64,000 nucleotides of DNA. Origin: an uncultured Bacteroidota bacterium (GTDB taxonomy: Bacteria; Bacteroidota; Bacteroidia; Chitinophagales; Chitinophagaceae). The stretch spans positions 62,001 to 126,000 of the forward strand of contig CAIRYK010000042.1 in assembly GCA_903882805.1 (NCBI GenBank). The letters run 5' to 3'. Under the pieces are notes generated by a model that saw only the letters and a list, made by a program, of their open reading frames with translations, made no database searches and was not told the DNA's origin. The translations under genes and the position numbers were made by a program. Shown piece after piece: positions 24,536-33,354 of the stretch (its first letter is position 1; every line of letters starts with the position of its first letter).

Positions 24536-24560
24536 AGCTCAGTTTGGGTAAAGGTAGCCA

Positions 24561-24605
24561 TAAACTAATAGCCACAACCGGCTTGGTTGTGGCTATTAGT
24601 TTATA
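24561..24605 (-). terminator. Perfect 20-bp stem-loop after the Omp28-like gene
   Basis: Arms 24561-24580 and 24586-24605 are exact reverse complements (starting ATAAACTAATAGCC) around a five-base loop. It lies 31 bp past the end of the minus-strand Omp28-like gene. A dedicated T-run is lacking, but the A+T-rich outer stem can act in either direction. Confidence 0.6.
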
Positions 24606-24635
24606 TCTAACACTATACTGTTGGTAGCTATAGCG

Positions 24636-25553
24636 CTATGGAACCAGCTTTGTTTCTACGGCCTGCAGCACGCGGTAATCGCCCGATGCCGAGTTGACGC
24701 TGTTTACAAAAGCAACTATGCGGCAATTGGCGGGCACAATAGCGGGGGTAGTTGTTTTGGGGGTGTAGGTGTAGGTGCGCCTGTATACTCGGCCGGCTTG
24801 TTTTACCGCCATAGTATCCATTATCGGGTCGCCAAGCGGAGCAGCGGTAATCATTTCTCTGAACACGCCCTTGAACTTATAGGCTGTATCGAAACCGCTC
24901 TCAAATGGACCTATTGGATATCCGGGATATTCCTGCACATCAATAATATTGTCTTCCAGTGACACCAGCGTCAGGTTGTGCTTATAGCCCACGGGGGCCG
25001 TGTATTTGAGGGTGACTGTTATCTTATACTTACCCGATGTGGCGTCGAATACGCTGGCGATGCTCATATTCACAGAGTCGGACAGCGCTTTCTGACGATT
25101 GAATGCATCGGACCAAGATCCGCGCGACAATATCAGCGATCCTGCCGTGGGACTACGATCTACAAATGCGCTGGGCAAGCTACCTACCGTGGTGCCGGTG
25201 ATGGCGGTGGCGAGTACGTTTGGAGTATCCGACCTGAAGTCGTATTTAGCGCCTTCAGAATAGGGAGGTATGGTTAGCGAATTATTGGTTTCGTGGTAGG
25301 AAATCACAATCAGCCTACCGGGATTTGCGGTTTCAAGCGCCTCCAGCTGCACATGACCGGCCGGACAGTTAGAGCATTTAGCGCCGGTATATTCTTCTAT
25401 TAGCACCACATGCGGGTCGGCGGCGGGCGCCGGGGTTTCCATATAAGTAGTGTCTACGCTTGCCGAATCCGAAAAATTGATGATAGGCGCTTTTTCTTCA
25501 CAGCTTGCCAACAGTATTATGCCACCGGCAAGCGCCAAAAGTTGTTTTCTCAT
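24636..25553 (-). CDS. Omp28-related outer-membrane lipoprotein
   Basis: This encodes 305 residues. The signal peptide ends in a lipobox LASC (Cys18). 'VVLIEEYTGAKCSNCPAGH' at about residues 49-67 is a thioredoxin-like CxxC entry motif typical of Omp28-related proteins of Bacteroidota. The rest is beta-rich with 'FVDRSPTAGSL' and a C-terminal 'NCRIVAFVNS' segment. The family is outer-membrane or surface-associated; its function is not established. It is divergent from rbfA, 167 bp apart. Confidence 0.8.
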   Translation of the reverse strand: MRKQLLALAGGIILLASCEEKAPIINFSDSASVDTTYMETPAPAADPHVVLIEEYTGAKCSNCPAGHVQLEALETANPGRLIVISYHETNNSLTIPPYSEGAKYDFRSDTPNVLATAITGTTVGSLPSAFVDRSPTAGSLILSRGSWSDAFNRQKALSDSVNMSIASVFDATSGKYKITVTLKYTAPVGYKHNLTLVSLEDNIIDVQEYPGYPIGPFESGFDTAYKFKGVFREMITAAPLGDPIMDTMAVKQAGRVYRRTYTYTPKTTTPAIVPANCRIVAFVNSVNSASGDYRVLQAVETKLVP

Positions 25554-25692
25554 ATACCAAAATATGGAGCGAATTTAAGGAATATTGGGTGAATATTCTT
25601 TTTCAATTAAGATTTTACACGTTTAATACAGAGCAATGGTCCGTGGCGGCAAATTTAAACCGCTCGCATATCGCTCACATTTTAAAATCAGG

Positions 25693-25700
25693 TACCTTTG
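25693..25700 (+). promoter_or_regulatory. rbfA -7 box
   Basis: TACCTTTG lies 20 bp before the rbfA start and matches TAnnTTTG. The -33 TTG is not obvious. Confidence 0.45.
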
Positions 25701-25720
25701 CAGGGTAATAGTACATAATC

Positions 25721-26107
25721 ATGGAAGAGAATAAAAGGCAGAAGCAGGTAGGCAAGCTGATAATGGAAGAACTTAGCGACATTTTTCAGCGCGAGGGTAT
25801 GAATATAGTAGATGGCGGCATGGTGTCTATATCTAAAGTTATGGTTACGCCCGACCTGCTCGAAGCAAGAGTGTACCTGAGCTTGTTTCAGGTAAAAGAT
25901 ACGTCGGCATTGCTGTACAAGATCAAGGATCGCGGATGGGAATGGCGCAAACTGCTGGGACAACGCATAAAAAACCAGTTGCGCCGGGTGCCCGAGCTCA
26001 CTTTTTATAACGACGATACGCTGGACCATGTGTTTAAAATGGATCAGTTGTTTAAGAAAATAGAAGAAGAACGCAAAGCCCAAACACCCGCCACGCCCGA
26101 CGCCTGA
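25721..26107 (+). CDS. rbfA: 30S ribosome-binding factor A
   Basis: This encodes 128 residues, typical for RbfA, which binds 16S rRNA near helix 1 during 30S maturation. Recognisable features are the N-terminal 'RQKQVGKLIMEELSDIFQRE', 'VSISKVMVTPDLLEARVYLSLF' (strand 1-2) and 'IKNQLRRVPELTFYNDDTLDHV' with the KH-like core. A Lys-rich tail follows. The stop codon overlaps the start of the next gene (TGATG), so the permease is translationally coupled. Confidence 0.93.
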   Translation: MEENKRQKQVGKLIMEELSDIFQREGMNIVDGGMVSISKVMVTPDLLEARVYLSLFQVKDTSALLYKIKDRGWEWRKLLGQRIKNQLRRVPELTFYNDDTLDHVFKMDQLFKKIEEERKAQTPATPDA

Positions 26108-27333
26108 TGAACTACTCACTCATAGCGCGGCTTGCATGGAGGTATCTGCGGGGGAAGCGGAGCGGCAATGCCGTACCCGTACTGTCGCGCATAAGCATGG
26201 TGGCTATAGCGGTGAGCAGCGCAGCTATGATAGTGGCTTTTTCGGTGTTCAATGGCATTGAGGGTTTGGTAAAAGATCAGTACAATAGTTTTTACCCCGA
26301 CCTGCGCATCAGCGCTGAGCGGGGTAAGTTTTTTAGTATAGACAAAGCCCGGCTCGATGCAGTGCGCCATGCGCCCGGAGTACTCAATATGAGCGGAACC
26401 ATAGAAGACAATGTGTTTGTACTGCACAACGAACAACAAAAAATAATAACGCTAAAGGGTATTACCAACGACTACTTTGGCGTAAATGCGCTGAAAGAGT
26501 TTGTGGTGGAGGGCGACGACACTGTGCGCGAGAACCCCAATACCGCTATACTGGGCGCGCACATAATAAGAGAGCTGGGGGCCGATGTAGATAATGTATC
26601 GTATATACAGGTAAACTACCCCAATCCGGAGGTGAGCAACCCCAGCCTCAATCCGCTGGCGGCATTTACCTCGCTAAAGCTATACCCTACCGGTATTTTT
26701 AAAATTCAGGACGATTTTGACAACCGCTATGCGCTGGCGCCGCTGGCTTTGGCGCAGGAATTGTTTCATGCGCGGGGGCAATATTCGGCCATAGAACTAA
26801 AAACGGAGCCCAAACTACTTGGCAAGACCAAGGAAGCCATTGCTGCAATACTGGGCGGCGGCTACAAAATAGAGTCGCGCTACGAGCAAAACAAAACGAT
26901 GTATAGCGTGATGGGGGCCGAAAAATGGGTGATATATGCTATAACGGTATTGGTATTGCTCATAGCCTCGTTCAATATGGTAGGGGCGTTGACGATGCTG
27001 GCGCTCGAAAAGCAAAAAGACATAGCCATACTCAGGGCCATGGGCGCCGAGCCGTCCACCATTCGCGGCATTTTCTTGCTCGAAGGTATTTTATGGTCGG
27101 CAGTGGGTGGGTGCGCCGGTATAGCGCTGGGCACAATAGTGTGCGGACTGCAGCAGTATTTTGGATTGCTGAAAATGGGCAGCAGCTTTGTGGTAGACGC
27201 CTACCCTGTAATCATGAACTGGACCGATTTTGTTGTGGTGTTGTGCACCATACTGGTAGTGGGGCTGCTTGCGGCATGGTATCCGTCGGCTAAAGCAGCG
27301 GCCGTTGCCGACCCATCGCTGAAGAGCGCATAG
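26107..27333 (+). CDS. FtsX/LolC-E-type ABC transporter permease
   Basis: This encodes 408 residues. A cytoplasmic N-terminus and first membrane segment (about 30-48) are followed by a periplasmic domain (50-265) and three C-terminal membrane helices (about 270-295, 320-345, 370-395) with 'EKQKDIAILRAMGAEPSTIRGIFLLEG' between, the FtsX coupling-helix signature. The N-terminal 'ARLAWRYLRGKRSGN' resembles LolC/LolE, which release lipoproteins from the inner membrane. The ATPase partner is not adjacent. The start overlaps rbfA by one base, a coupling common in Bacteroidota. Confidence 0.88.
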   Translation: MNYSLIARLAWRYLRGKRSGNAVPVLSRISMVAIAVSSAAMIVAFSVFNGIEGLVKDQYNSFYPDLRISAERGKFFSIDKARLDAVRHAPGVLNMSGTIEDNVFVLHNEQQKIITLKGITNDYFGVNALKEFVVEGDDTVRENPNTAILGAHIIRELGADVDNVSYIQVNYPNPEVSNPSLNPLAAFTSLKLYPTGIFKIQDDFDNRYALAPLALAQELFHARGQYSAIELKTEPKLLGKTKEAIAAILGGGYKIESRYEQNKTMYSVMGAEKWVIYAITVLVLLIASFNMVGALTMLALEKQKDIAILRAMGAEPSTIRGIFLLEGILWSAVGGCAGIALGTIVCGLQQYFGLLKMGSSFVVDAYPVIMNWTDFVVVLCTILVVGLLAAWYPSAKAAAVADPSLKSA

Positions 27334-27381
27334 GGCTCTTTATCTATAAATCGCTAATATTACATAATAAACAATGCCGAT

Positions 27382-27795
27382 ATGCGTTGGATACAACGGT
27401 TCAACAACTATAGAAATGCATTAGCCAAACTAAAAGAAGCTATTAGCGATGAGCGGCTGTCTGTTTATTCTGATCTTGAAAGGGAGGGAATGATACAGCG
27501 TTTTGAATATACATATGAGCTATCTTGGAAAACACTGCAGGATTTGCATGAGCATAAAGGATACCTTGATATAAAAGGCCCTAACCCCACCTTGGAACAG
27601 GCATTGAAAGACGGATATATAACCGATGAAAAGGGTTGGCGGAAGATGAAAAAATCGAGGGAACTGACATCGCATACTTACGACAGTGATACAGCGCAAG
27701 CAATTGCACAAGACATTGTTACAATGTTTTTGGGACTGTTACTGGCTTTGGAAGAAAAATTGCTGTTAGAATGGATGAAGAGCAAACAGGTATGA
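27382..27795 (+). CDS. HI0074-family nucleotidyltransferase substrate-binding protein (HEPN-like)
   Basis: This encodes 137 residues with an all-helical TIGR01987/HI0074 pattern: 'RWIQRFNNYRNALAKL', 'EREGMIQRFEYTYELSWKTLQD' and 'RKMKKSRELTSHTYD'. HI0074-type proteins pair with a minimal nucleotidyltransferase (HI0073/MNT) in putative toxin-antitoxin-like units. Here the MNT gene overlaps the end of this gene (ATGA) but is frameshifted, so the pair is probably broken. No tail residues in the R(X)nH HEPN RNase motif could be confirmed. Confidence 0.85.
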   Translation: MRWIQRFNNYRNALAKLKEAISDERLSVYSDLEREGMIQRFEYTYELSWKTLQDLHEHKGYLDIKGPNPTLEQALKDGYITDEKGWRKMKKSRELTSHTYDSDTAQAIAQDIVTMFLGLLLALEEKLLLEWMKSKQV

Positions 27796-28101
27796 CCAAT
27801 TGTTATAGGTTGACGAAGGAAGACCTCAAACGAATTGTCGCTGTTTTTGCTGCAAACAAAGCAGTAGAGCAACTTGTTTTATTTGGCTCTCGAGCAAAAG
27901 GTAATTATAAACCAGGGTCAGATATCGATCTTGGCGGTGTGCAGAGACACCCTAAACCACAAAGACTTACTACAAATACACTTAGCGCTTGAAGATACCG
28001 GCATGTTATACGAGTTTGACCCATTAAAGTACAATAACCTTACCAATGCGGCGTTAATTGATCATATAGATCGCGTTGGTGTTGTACTATACGCGTCCTA
28101 A
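27792..28101 (+). pseudogene. MNT-domain minimal nucleotidyltransferase, frameshifted
   Basis: The first half reads in frame from the ATG at 27792 (ATGA overlap with the partner gene): 'LVLFGSRAKGNYKPGSDIDL' contains the GS-x10-DxD signature of MNT transferases. After codon 'DL', at the GG near 27933-27934, the sense continues in the +1 frame as 'AVCRDTLNHKDLL...' to TAA at 28101. Removing one G restores a roughly 107-residue protein, the normal MNT size. So this is a one-base insertion, a sequencing error or a programmed shift; the first is assumed. The HI0074-like partner is intact. Confidence 0.8.
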
Positions 28102-28391
28102 ACTGCCTATTTTCATTAAAAAAATAATTATTCATACTTTTACCCAAGATTATGGGCAAGTAGTACGTCTATATAGTTGTGTAGCAGCGCGCAGCCATCA
28201 CAAACAGCAATTGAAACAGAAAACAAACATAATCAACCCCATAGATTGCCCTATGTAATGAGCTTGCCCCTAATACTACTATCAGTAAAATGAATAAAAA
28301 CAACCGGTGTGATGTAACACTAACAACAAAAGACGGCATGGACAACGGGTAGCGCGCCTGCCCGATAGCATAACAAAACCAAGCATCGATT

Positions 28392-28973
28392 ATGCCCGCA
28401 TATTCTGAAGAAGAAATAATAGCAGGGTGCCGGAAAAAAAACCGGGCATTACAGGAGCAACTGTACAAAACGTACTATAGTATGTTTTTGAAGGTGTGCG
28501 CCCGTTATGCTAAAAGTATGCAAGATGCCGAGCAACTACTCAACGATGGATTCCTCAAGATTTTTACACAAATAGACAGCTTCAAAAACACAGGTTCGTT
28601 TGGCGGATGGATGCAGCGCATTATGGTAAACACTTGCCTCGACTACTTGCGGAGCGCTGCGCTAAAAGAAGAAATGAATGTGCAGGAGCGGTCTATACCG
28701 GCCGAGGAAAGCAATCTATCGGTGAGCAACGAAGGACTGGAAAACATGGAGTTTAAAGAGCTGTTGCTGATTATACAGCAATTGCCAGCAATGACTAAAA
28801 CCGTATTCAACTTGTTTGTGTTTGATGGTTTCAATCACAAACAAATTGCCGAACAAATGAATATCAGCGAGGGTACTTCTCACTGGCATGTGCACCAGGC
28901 GAGAAATATTTTGCAGAAAAAAATAATAAAAAGCGAACAACAAAAAGTGACGTATGAAGCCAAGAGATTTTGA
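28392..28973 (+). CDS. RNA polymerase sigma-70 factor, ECF type
   Basis: This encodes 193 residues. Region 2 is 'LYKTYYSMFLKVCARYAKSMQDAEQLLNDGFLKIF' (split motif) with the core-binding and -10-recognition helices, followed by 'FGGWMQRIMVNTCLDYLR'. Region 4 is 'MTKTVFNLFVFDGFNHKQIAEQMNISEGTSHWHVHQAR', with a helix-turn-helix. This is typical for Bacteroidota ECF factors partnered by a downstream transmembrane protein. The next gene starts 20 bp before the end and encodes such a protein. The target promoters are unknown. Confidence 0.9.
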   Translation: MPAYSEEEIIAGCRKKNRALQEQLYKTYYSMFLKVCARYAKSMQDAEQLLNDGFLKIFTQIDSFKNTGSFGGWMQRIMVNTCLDYLRSAALKEEMNVQERSIPAEESNLSVSNEGLENMEFKELLLIIQQLPAMTKTVFNLFVFDGFNHKQIAEQMNISEGTSHWHVHQARNILQKKIIKSEQQKVTYEAKRF

Positions 28974-30213
28974 CGAACTGGTCAGGCAGAAGTTTGACCA
29001 GAACGAATTTGAGTATAATCCGGGCAACTGGAGTAAACTCGAAGAACAGTTGGACGGCCGTGCGAAAAAACGCAGCTTGCTAATGATGTGGTGGATGCCC
29101 GCCATGGGCGTGGCTGCATCGGTAGCATTGGCTATTGGCATAACCACAATGGTAAAAATGGACGATGGCACAGTAGCGCGCAACGGCCGCCAGCCTGTGG
29201 CAAGCGCACAGGTAGCGCAGCCCGCTACCGGATGGGCTAAGGGCGCGGCTACCGCCCCTGCGCCCACTGAGGCAAACAACAACACTACCGGAGCAGACGC
29301 ACATTCTGCCCCTGTAAAACCTATACTTGCCGCAGCGCACACCAACAAGAAAAACACCCAAAAACACAATAAAAAAACTGCAGCTCCCCTACCCGAAACA
29401 AGCGGCAACAACGGATTTGCGATAGTATATGAGAATGCTATAGGCAAGGCTACGCCTGCGCCGGTAAAAACCTTCAACCTGAATGTAAGACCCGAAACGC
29501 TGGCGGCCATCAATAAAAAGAAAAACGAACAGCCTGTTGCTGAGCCGGTAAAAACATTTAAGGCAGAAGACGCGGTTGTGCGCAAGGCGCCAAAACTATC
29601 GGTAATACTATCGGGCGGTATGGCCAAGGGTAGCATGAATAGCGGCTACACAGCGGGCGCCACCATTCGCCGCATGATCAATGAAAAGGTATATGTAGAG
29701 GGCGATATAGCGTTTACTACCAGCAGCAACACACAGTCTAAACAGTTTGCAGTAACCGATGGCGCAACAGGCGCTGGCGGCGTAACAGCAGGTAAGCAGG
29801 GCTTCACTGCCGCTAAAAATGCCAATGTAGAAAGCAGCAAGAGCAGCATAACAACAGCTCCGGCCGAAATAATAAAAACACAAAACGTTTCGTACGATCT
29901 GTATTATGCTCAGGTTACGCCCAGCATAGGCTGTAAAATAATGAAGAAGCTGAGCATAGGCGCCGGTCCTGATTTTCAGAAAGCGCTGGTTGATAACCGC
30001 CCTGCGCCATCTACGGTAGACCGCGGCACCATACAGGAAGCGCCCCTGTTCGACATAGGTATGATGGGCAAAACCGAATATGCGCTCAACAAGCGCGTGC
30101 AGGCTGCAGTGCTGTATCGCAAAGGCATCAATAATATACTTACCCCCATGGGCAAGTACATAGACCGCGATTATGTGCAGTTTCAGGTGAGGTGCACAAT
30201 CTTCAATAAGTAG
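28954..30213 (+). CDS. Membrane-anchored partner of the ECF factor (putative anti-sigma-like/beta-domain protein)
   Basis: This encodes 419 residues. A short cytoplasmic N-terminus (1-42, rich in charged residues, ending 'AKKRS') precedes one membrane segment (about 45-63). The periplasmic part is Ala/Pro/Lys-rich to about residue 215, then a beta-rich C-terminal domain ('GYTAGATIRRMI', 'IGCKIMKKLSIGAGPDFQKALV') resembling outer-membrane-barrel-like modules. In Chitinophagaceae an ECF gene is often followed by such a protein, which may act as anti-sigma or co-regulator. The reading overlaps the sigma gene by 20 bp, indicating coupling. Confidence 0.7.
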   Translation: MKPRDFDELVRQKFDQNEFEYNPGNWSKLEEQLDGRAKKRSLLMMWWMPAMGVAASVALAIGITTMVKMDDGTVARNGRQPVASAQVAQPATGWAKGAATAPAPTEANNNTTGADAHSAPVKPILAAAHTNKKNTQKHNKKTAAPLPETSGNNGFAIVYENAIGKATPAPVKTFNLNVRPETLAAINKKKNEQPVAEPVKTFKAEDAVVRKAPKLSVILSGGMAKGSMNSGYTAGATIRRMINEKVYVEGDIAFTTSSNTQSKQFAVTDGATGAGGVTAGKQGFTAAKNANVESSKSSITTAPAEIIKTQNVSYDLYYAQVTPSIGCKIMKKLSIGAGPDFQKALVDNRPAPSTVDRGTIQEAPLFDIGMMGKTEYALNKRVQAAVLYRKGINNILTPMGKYIDRDYVQFQVRCTIFNK

Positions 30214-30240
30214 TACATAAAGCTGGTGTTTTATATAACG

Positions 30241-30279
30241 AGGGAGGTAAGCGAAAGTTTATCTCCCTTATTTTTTTTG
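30241..30279 (+). terminator. Intrinsic terminator inside the upstream extension of the methyltransferase frame
   Basis: Arms AGGGAG (30241-30246) and CTCCCT (30263-30268) with inner GTAA/TTA pairing are followed by TTATTTTTTTT (to 30278). It closes the ECF/partner transcript and shows that the open frame upstream of about 30300 is not the true methyltransferase N-terminus. Confidence 0.75.
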
Positions 30280-30306
30280 AGCGCTGCGGCTGCTGGCTCG
30301 CTACCT

Positions 30307-30954
30307 TTGGCAAAAACAAATCAACTGGCGCGCAGCTACAACCATATCGCCCGCTTTTACGATGCTCTTGCCCGCCTTGTGTTTGGCAATAGGCTTCGGG
30401 CGCCGCAACTGCATCTGCTGGCCTTTATACCGGCTGGCGCCCGCCTGCTGATACTGGGCGGCGGAACCGGCTGGATACTGGAAGCGATAGCGGCTGTACA
30501 CGCTACAGGGCTGCAGATAACCTATGTAGATGCATCGGACAAAATGGTGGCGCTTGCTCGCCAACGCCCTGCCGGCGGCAATACGGTTACTTTCGTAACG
30601 GCCGATGCCGCCACTGCCCCGCTACTGGCCGACTACGATATTGTGCTCACACCCTTCCTGCTCGACAACCTCACCACTGCGCAGGTAGCCCAACTGGTAG
30701 CGCACATACACCCCACGCTAACGCGCGATGCCCTGTGGCTGAACTGCGACTTTTGCAACACCCGTAGCCCCGGCGGCAAACTGCTGCTCCGGACGATGTA
30801 TGTATTTTTCCGGGCTTTGTGCGGCATCAGCGCCCGCTCGCTCCCCGACATGGACGCCTGTTTTGCCAATGCAGGATTTACAACCGCCTACCGTGCGGGC
30901 TTTTCTAACGGTTTTATACAGGCGGCGGTGTATAAATGCGCAGACGCTGTGTAG
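30307..30954 (+). CDS. Class I SAM-dependent methyltransferase
   Basis: This encodes about 215 residues. Motif I 'LLILGGGTGWILEAI' binds SAM, with acidic 'ITYVDASDKMVALAR' (motif II) and 'YDIVLTPFLLDNL' (motif IV). The open frame reaches 30226, but a terminator (30241-30279) and a TACCTTTG box (30302-30309) lie within it, so the start is placed at TTG 30307 ('MAKTNQL'). This is uncertain: the box overlaps this codon, and CTG at 30325 is an alternative. The substrate is unknown; the position before the M23 peptidase gives no clue. Confidence 0.7.
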   Translation: MAKTNQLARSYNHIARFYDALARLVFGNRLRAPQLHLLAFIPAGARLLILGGGTGWILEAIAAVHATGLQITYVDASDKMVALARQRPAGGNTVTFVTADAATAPLLADYDIVLTPFLLDNLTTAQVAQLVAHIHPTLTRDALWLNCDFCNTRSPGGKLLLRTMYVFFRALCGISARSLPDMDACFANAGFTTAYRAGFSNGFIQAAVYKCADAV

Positions 30955-31000
30955 CTATTGCTGTAGTGTGGGTAAATGCGTAACTTGCTTACCAATGACG

Positions 31001-32737
31001 ATGAAAAAACTCCTGTGCCTGCTTGCGGCAATACCTGCGCTGGCTACTGCCCAACAAAAAGAAAAACCCGCCAAAACGGGTTATCCGCTCGACTATTTCC
31101 GCAACCCGGTGGATATACCTATTTATCTGGCCGGCAACTTTGGCGAATGCAGGCCGGGGCATTTTCATAGCGGCATAGATATAAAAACGCTGGGCAAAGA
31201 AAACCAACCGGTGCATGCCGCCGCCGATGGTTATGTATCGCGCATAAAAATGGAGAAGGGCGGCTTTGGGCACGGCTTGTATATCACCCACCCCAACGGC
31301 TACACTACCCTGTATGCGCACCTCAATAAGTTTGCGCCCGCTATACAGAAGTATCTGGAGACGCAGCAATACGACCAAAAAAAGTGGAACCTCGACCTGC
31401 AGCTATCGCCAATGCAGTTTCCGGTAAAGAAAGGACAGCAAATAGCCTGGTCGGGCAATACGGGCGCATCTTCGGCGCCGCATCTGCACTTCGAGATCCG
31501 CAACACCAAAACCGAACATCCGCTCAATCCGGAGCTATTTGGGCTACCCATTACAGATAAAATACCGCCCACGCCGGTGGAAGTAGTGTTTTACAAAGGC
31601 AATGTGTATGAAGACAATACCGTAACCGTAACGCTCGCCAAAAAAGGCAATGAGTACAAACCGGTAAAAACCGACAATAACCGCTACGGCATAAATAATA
31701 ATGTGGTAGACGCGCCCGCCGGCTTTACAGGTATTGGCATAAACGCCGACGACTTTATGGATGGCAGCGACAACACCATAACTTTTTATACCGCGCAACT
31801 ATATATGGACGACAGCCTGCAAGCACAGGTGACGCTCGACGATGTAGGCTATGACGAAACGCGCTACATAAACGCCTATGCCGACTTTAAAACCAAGCAA
31901 CAACGGCGTAAATGGGTGCAATGTCTGTTTCAGCTGCCGGGCAACCGACTGAATAATCTTTTTCAGAACCTCAACCAAAATCGCGGACGACTGAACCTGA
32001 CCGACAACAAACAACACAATATACACATTGTGCTTACCGATGACAATGGCAATGAAAGCGTAATAGCATTTAAAGTAAACCCGGTTACTGTGGCCGCCGA
32101 CAGCGCTGTAACCGCCCCCTGCACACCGTTTAAAGCCGCGCAACCCAATACTTTTACCGATGCAAATATTGCCTTTTCGCTCGATGACAGGCAACTGTAC
32201 GACGACATTTGCTTCAGATACAGCAGCAAGGAGTGGGCGGGAGGATATAGCAACAAATACAGCCTGCACGAACCCTATGTGCCGCTACACCACTACTTCG
32301 ATCTGCAAATAAAACCCAATAAACCCATACCGTTCGACCTGAGAAGCAAGGTAACGCTCATGTATTCGGACAACAAAGACGAAGACGGGCGCGCGGCCAC
32401 GGCTACAGACAAGGGCTGGTACAAGGCATCGGTGCGCAACTTTGGCGTGTACTGGCTGGATATTGATACTATACCGCCCACAATAAAACCGATTCAAAAA
32501 GATGGCGCCAACCTGAGCAAGGCCAAACAGATAACCTTTGAGGTAAAAGACGCTATGACATCGGTAAAAACCTTCGGCGGCTACCTGGATGGTAAGTGGA
32601 TATGCTTTGAACAACATGCCAACCTGTGCTTTTACGCGTTCGACAGTCACTGCCCGAAGGGCAAGCACGATCTGACCTTTAAAGCCGAGGACGAAAACGG
32701 CAATGTTAATACCGTACATTTGAGCTTTACAAGATAA
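31001..32737 (+). CDS. Exported M23-family metallopeptidase
   Basis: This encodes 578 residues from the ATG at 31001 (in-frame ATG two codons upstream also possible; the frame to 30800 overlaps the methyltransferase). A signal peptide (1-17, ATA before Gln18) leads to a LytM domain at about residues 35-190: 'HFHSGIDIKT' (HxxxD) and 'HLHFEIR' (HxH) are the zinc motifs. The remaining 390 residues are beta-rich, with 'TVHLSFTR' at the C-terminus. M23 enzymes cut peptidoglycan cross-links. Bcp starts 6 bp later, so the two are co-transcribed. Confidence 0.9.
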   Translation: MKKLLCLLAAIPALATAQQKEKPAKTGYPLDYFRNPVDIPIYLAGNFGECRPGHFHSGIDIKTLGKENQPVHAAADGYVSRIKMEKGGFGHGLYITHPNGYTTLYAHLNKFAPAIQKYLETQQYDQKKWNLDLQLSPMQFPVKKGQQIAWSGNTGASSAPHLHFEIRNTKTEHPLNPELFGLPITDKIPPTPVEVVFYKGNVYEDNTVTVTLAKKGNEYKPVKTDNNRYGINNNVVDAPAGFTGIGINADDFMDGSDNTITFYTAQLYMDDSLQAQVTLDDVGYDETRYINAYADFKTKQQRRKWVQCLFQLPGNRLNNLFQNLNQNRGRLNLTDNKQHNIHIVLTDDNGNESVIAFKVNPVTVAADSAVTAPCTPFKAAQPNTFTDANIAFSLDDRQLYDDICFRYSSKEWAGGYSNKYSLHEPYVPLHHYFDLQIKPNKPIPFDLRSKVTLMYSDNKDEDGRAATATDKGWYKASVRNFGVYWLDIDTIPPTIKPIQKDGANLSKAKQITFEVKDAMTSVKTFGGYLDGKWICFEQHANLCFYAFDSHCPKGKHDLTFKAEDENGNVNTVHLSFTR

Positions 32738-32743
32738 CGACAC

Positions 32744-33205
32744 ATGACACTAAAACAGGGCGATAAAGCGCCGGCATTTACCGCGCAAGATCAGAATGGC
32801 GCAACGCACAAGCTGAGCGACTACAAGGGCAAGAAAGTAGCGTTGTACTTTTACCCTAAAGACAATACCGCAACATGCACCAAGGAAGCCTGCAATCTCC
32901 GCGACAATTTTGAGGCGCTCAAGGCGAAAAACATCGTAGTATTGGGCGTTAGTCCCGATGGAGCTAAAAGCCATAAAAAGTTTGAAACAAAATTTACATT
33001 GCCATTTACCTTGCTTGCCGACGAAGACAAGAAGATAATAACCGTCTATGGACTGTGGGCTATGAAAAAACTATACGGCCGCGACTATATGGGCGTATTG
33101 CGCACTACTTTTCTCATAAATGAAAAAGGGAAAATAGACCACATTATAGAAAAAGTAAACTCTGCAGAACATAGCCGCCAGATTTTAGAACTCTGGGGAC
33201 TATAA
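32744..33205 (+). CDS. bcp: Thioredoxin-dependent peroxiredoxin (Bcp/PrxQ)
   Basis: This encodes 153 residues. The peroxidatic and resolving Cys pair 'TCTKEACNLRD' (Cys five apart) is the PrxQ arrangement, and 'YFYPKDNTATC' precedes it. 'VLGVSPDGAKSHKKF..KF.LPF.LL.DED' is typical. It reduces hydrogen and organic peroxides with thioredoxin. It lies 6 bp after the M23 gene and 150 bp before the NHL/Ig T9SS gene. Confidence 0.93.
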   Translation: MTLKQGDKAPAFTAQDQNGATHKLSDYKGKKVALYFYPKDNTATCTKEACNLRDNFEALKAKNIVVLGVSPDGAKSHKKFETKFTLPFTLLADEDKKIITVYGLWAMKKLYGRDYMGVLRTTFLINEKGKIDHIIEKVNSAEHSRQILELWGL

Positions 33206-33308
33206 AAAGAAACTACATACAACATTTATACAACCACTCAGCCGCAAAAAAGTATTCATAACCTGCTGTTAGCCAATATTGGGCTTGAAAAAATATTTAG
33301 GCATTTAA

Positions 33309-33340
33309 TTGCCATTACTGTAGGAAATGTAATAAATTTG
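33309..33340 (+). promoter_or_regulatory. Promoter of the NHL/Ig T9SS gene
   Basis: TTG (33309-33311), a 21-bp spacer and TAAATTTG (33333-33340) fit the Bacteroidota consensus, 14 bp before the ATG at 33355. Confidence 0.55.
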
Positions 33341-33354
33341 GTTTCAAATACAAT

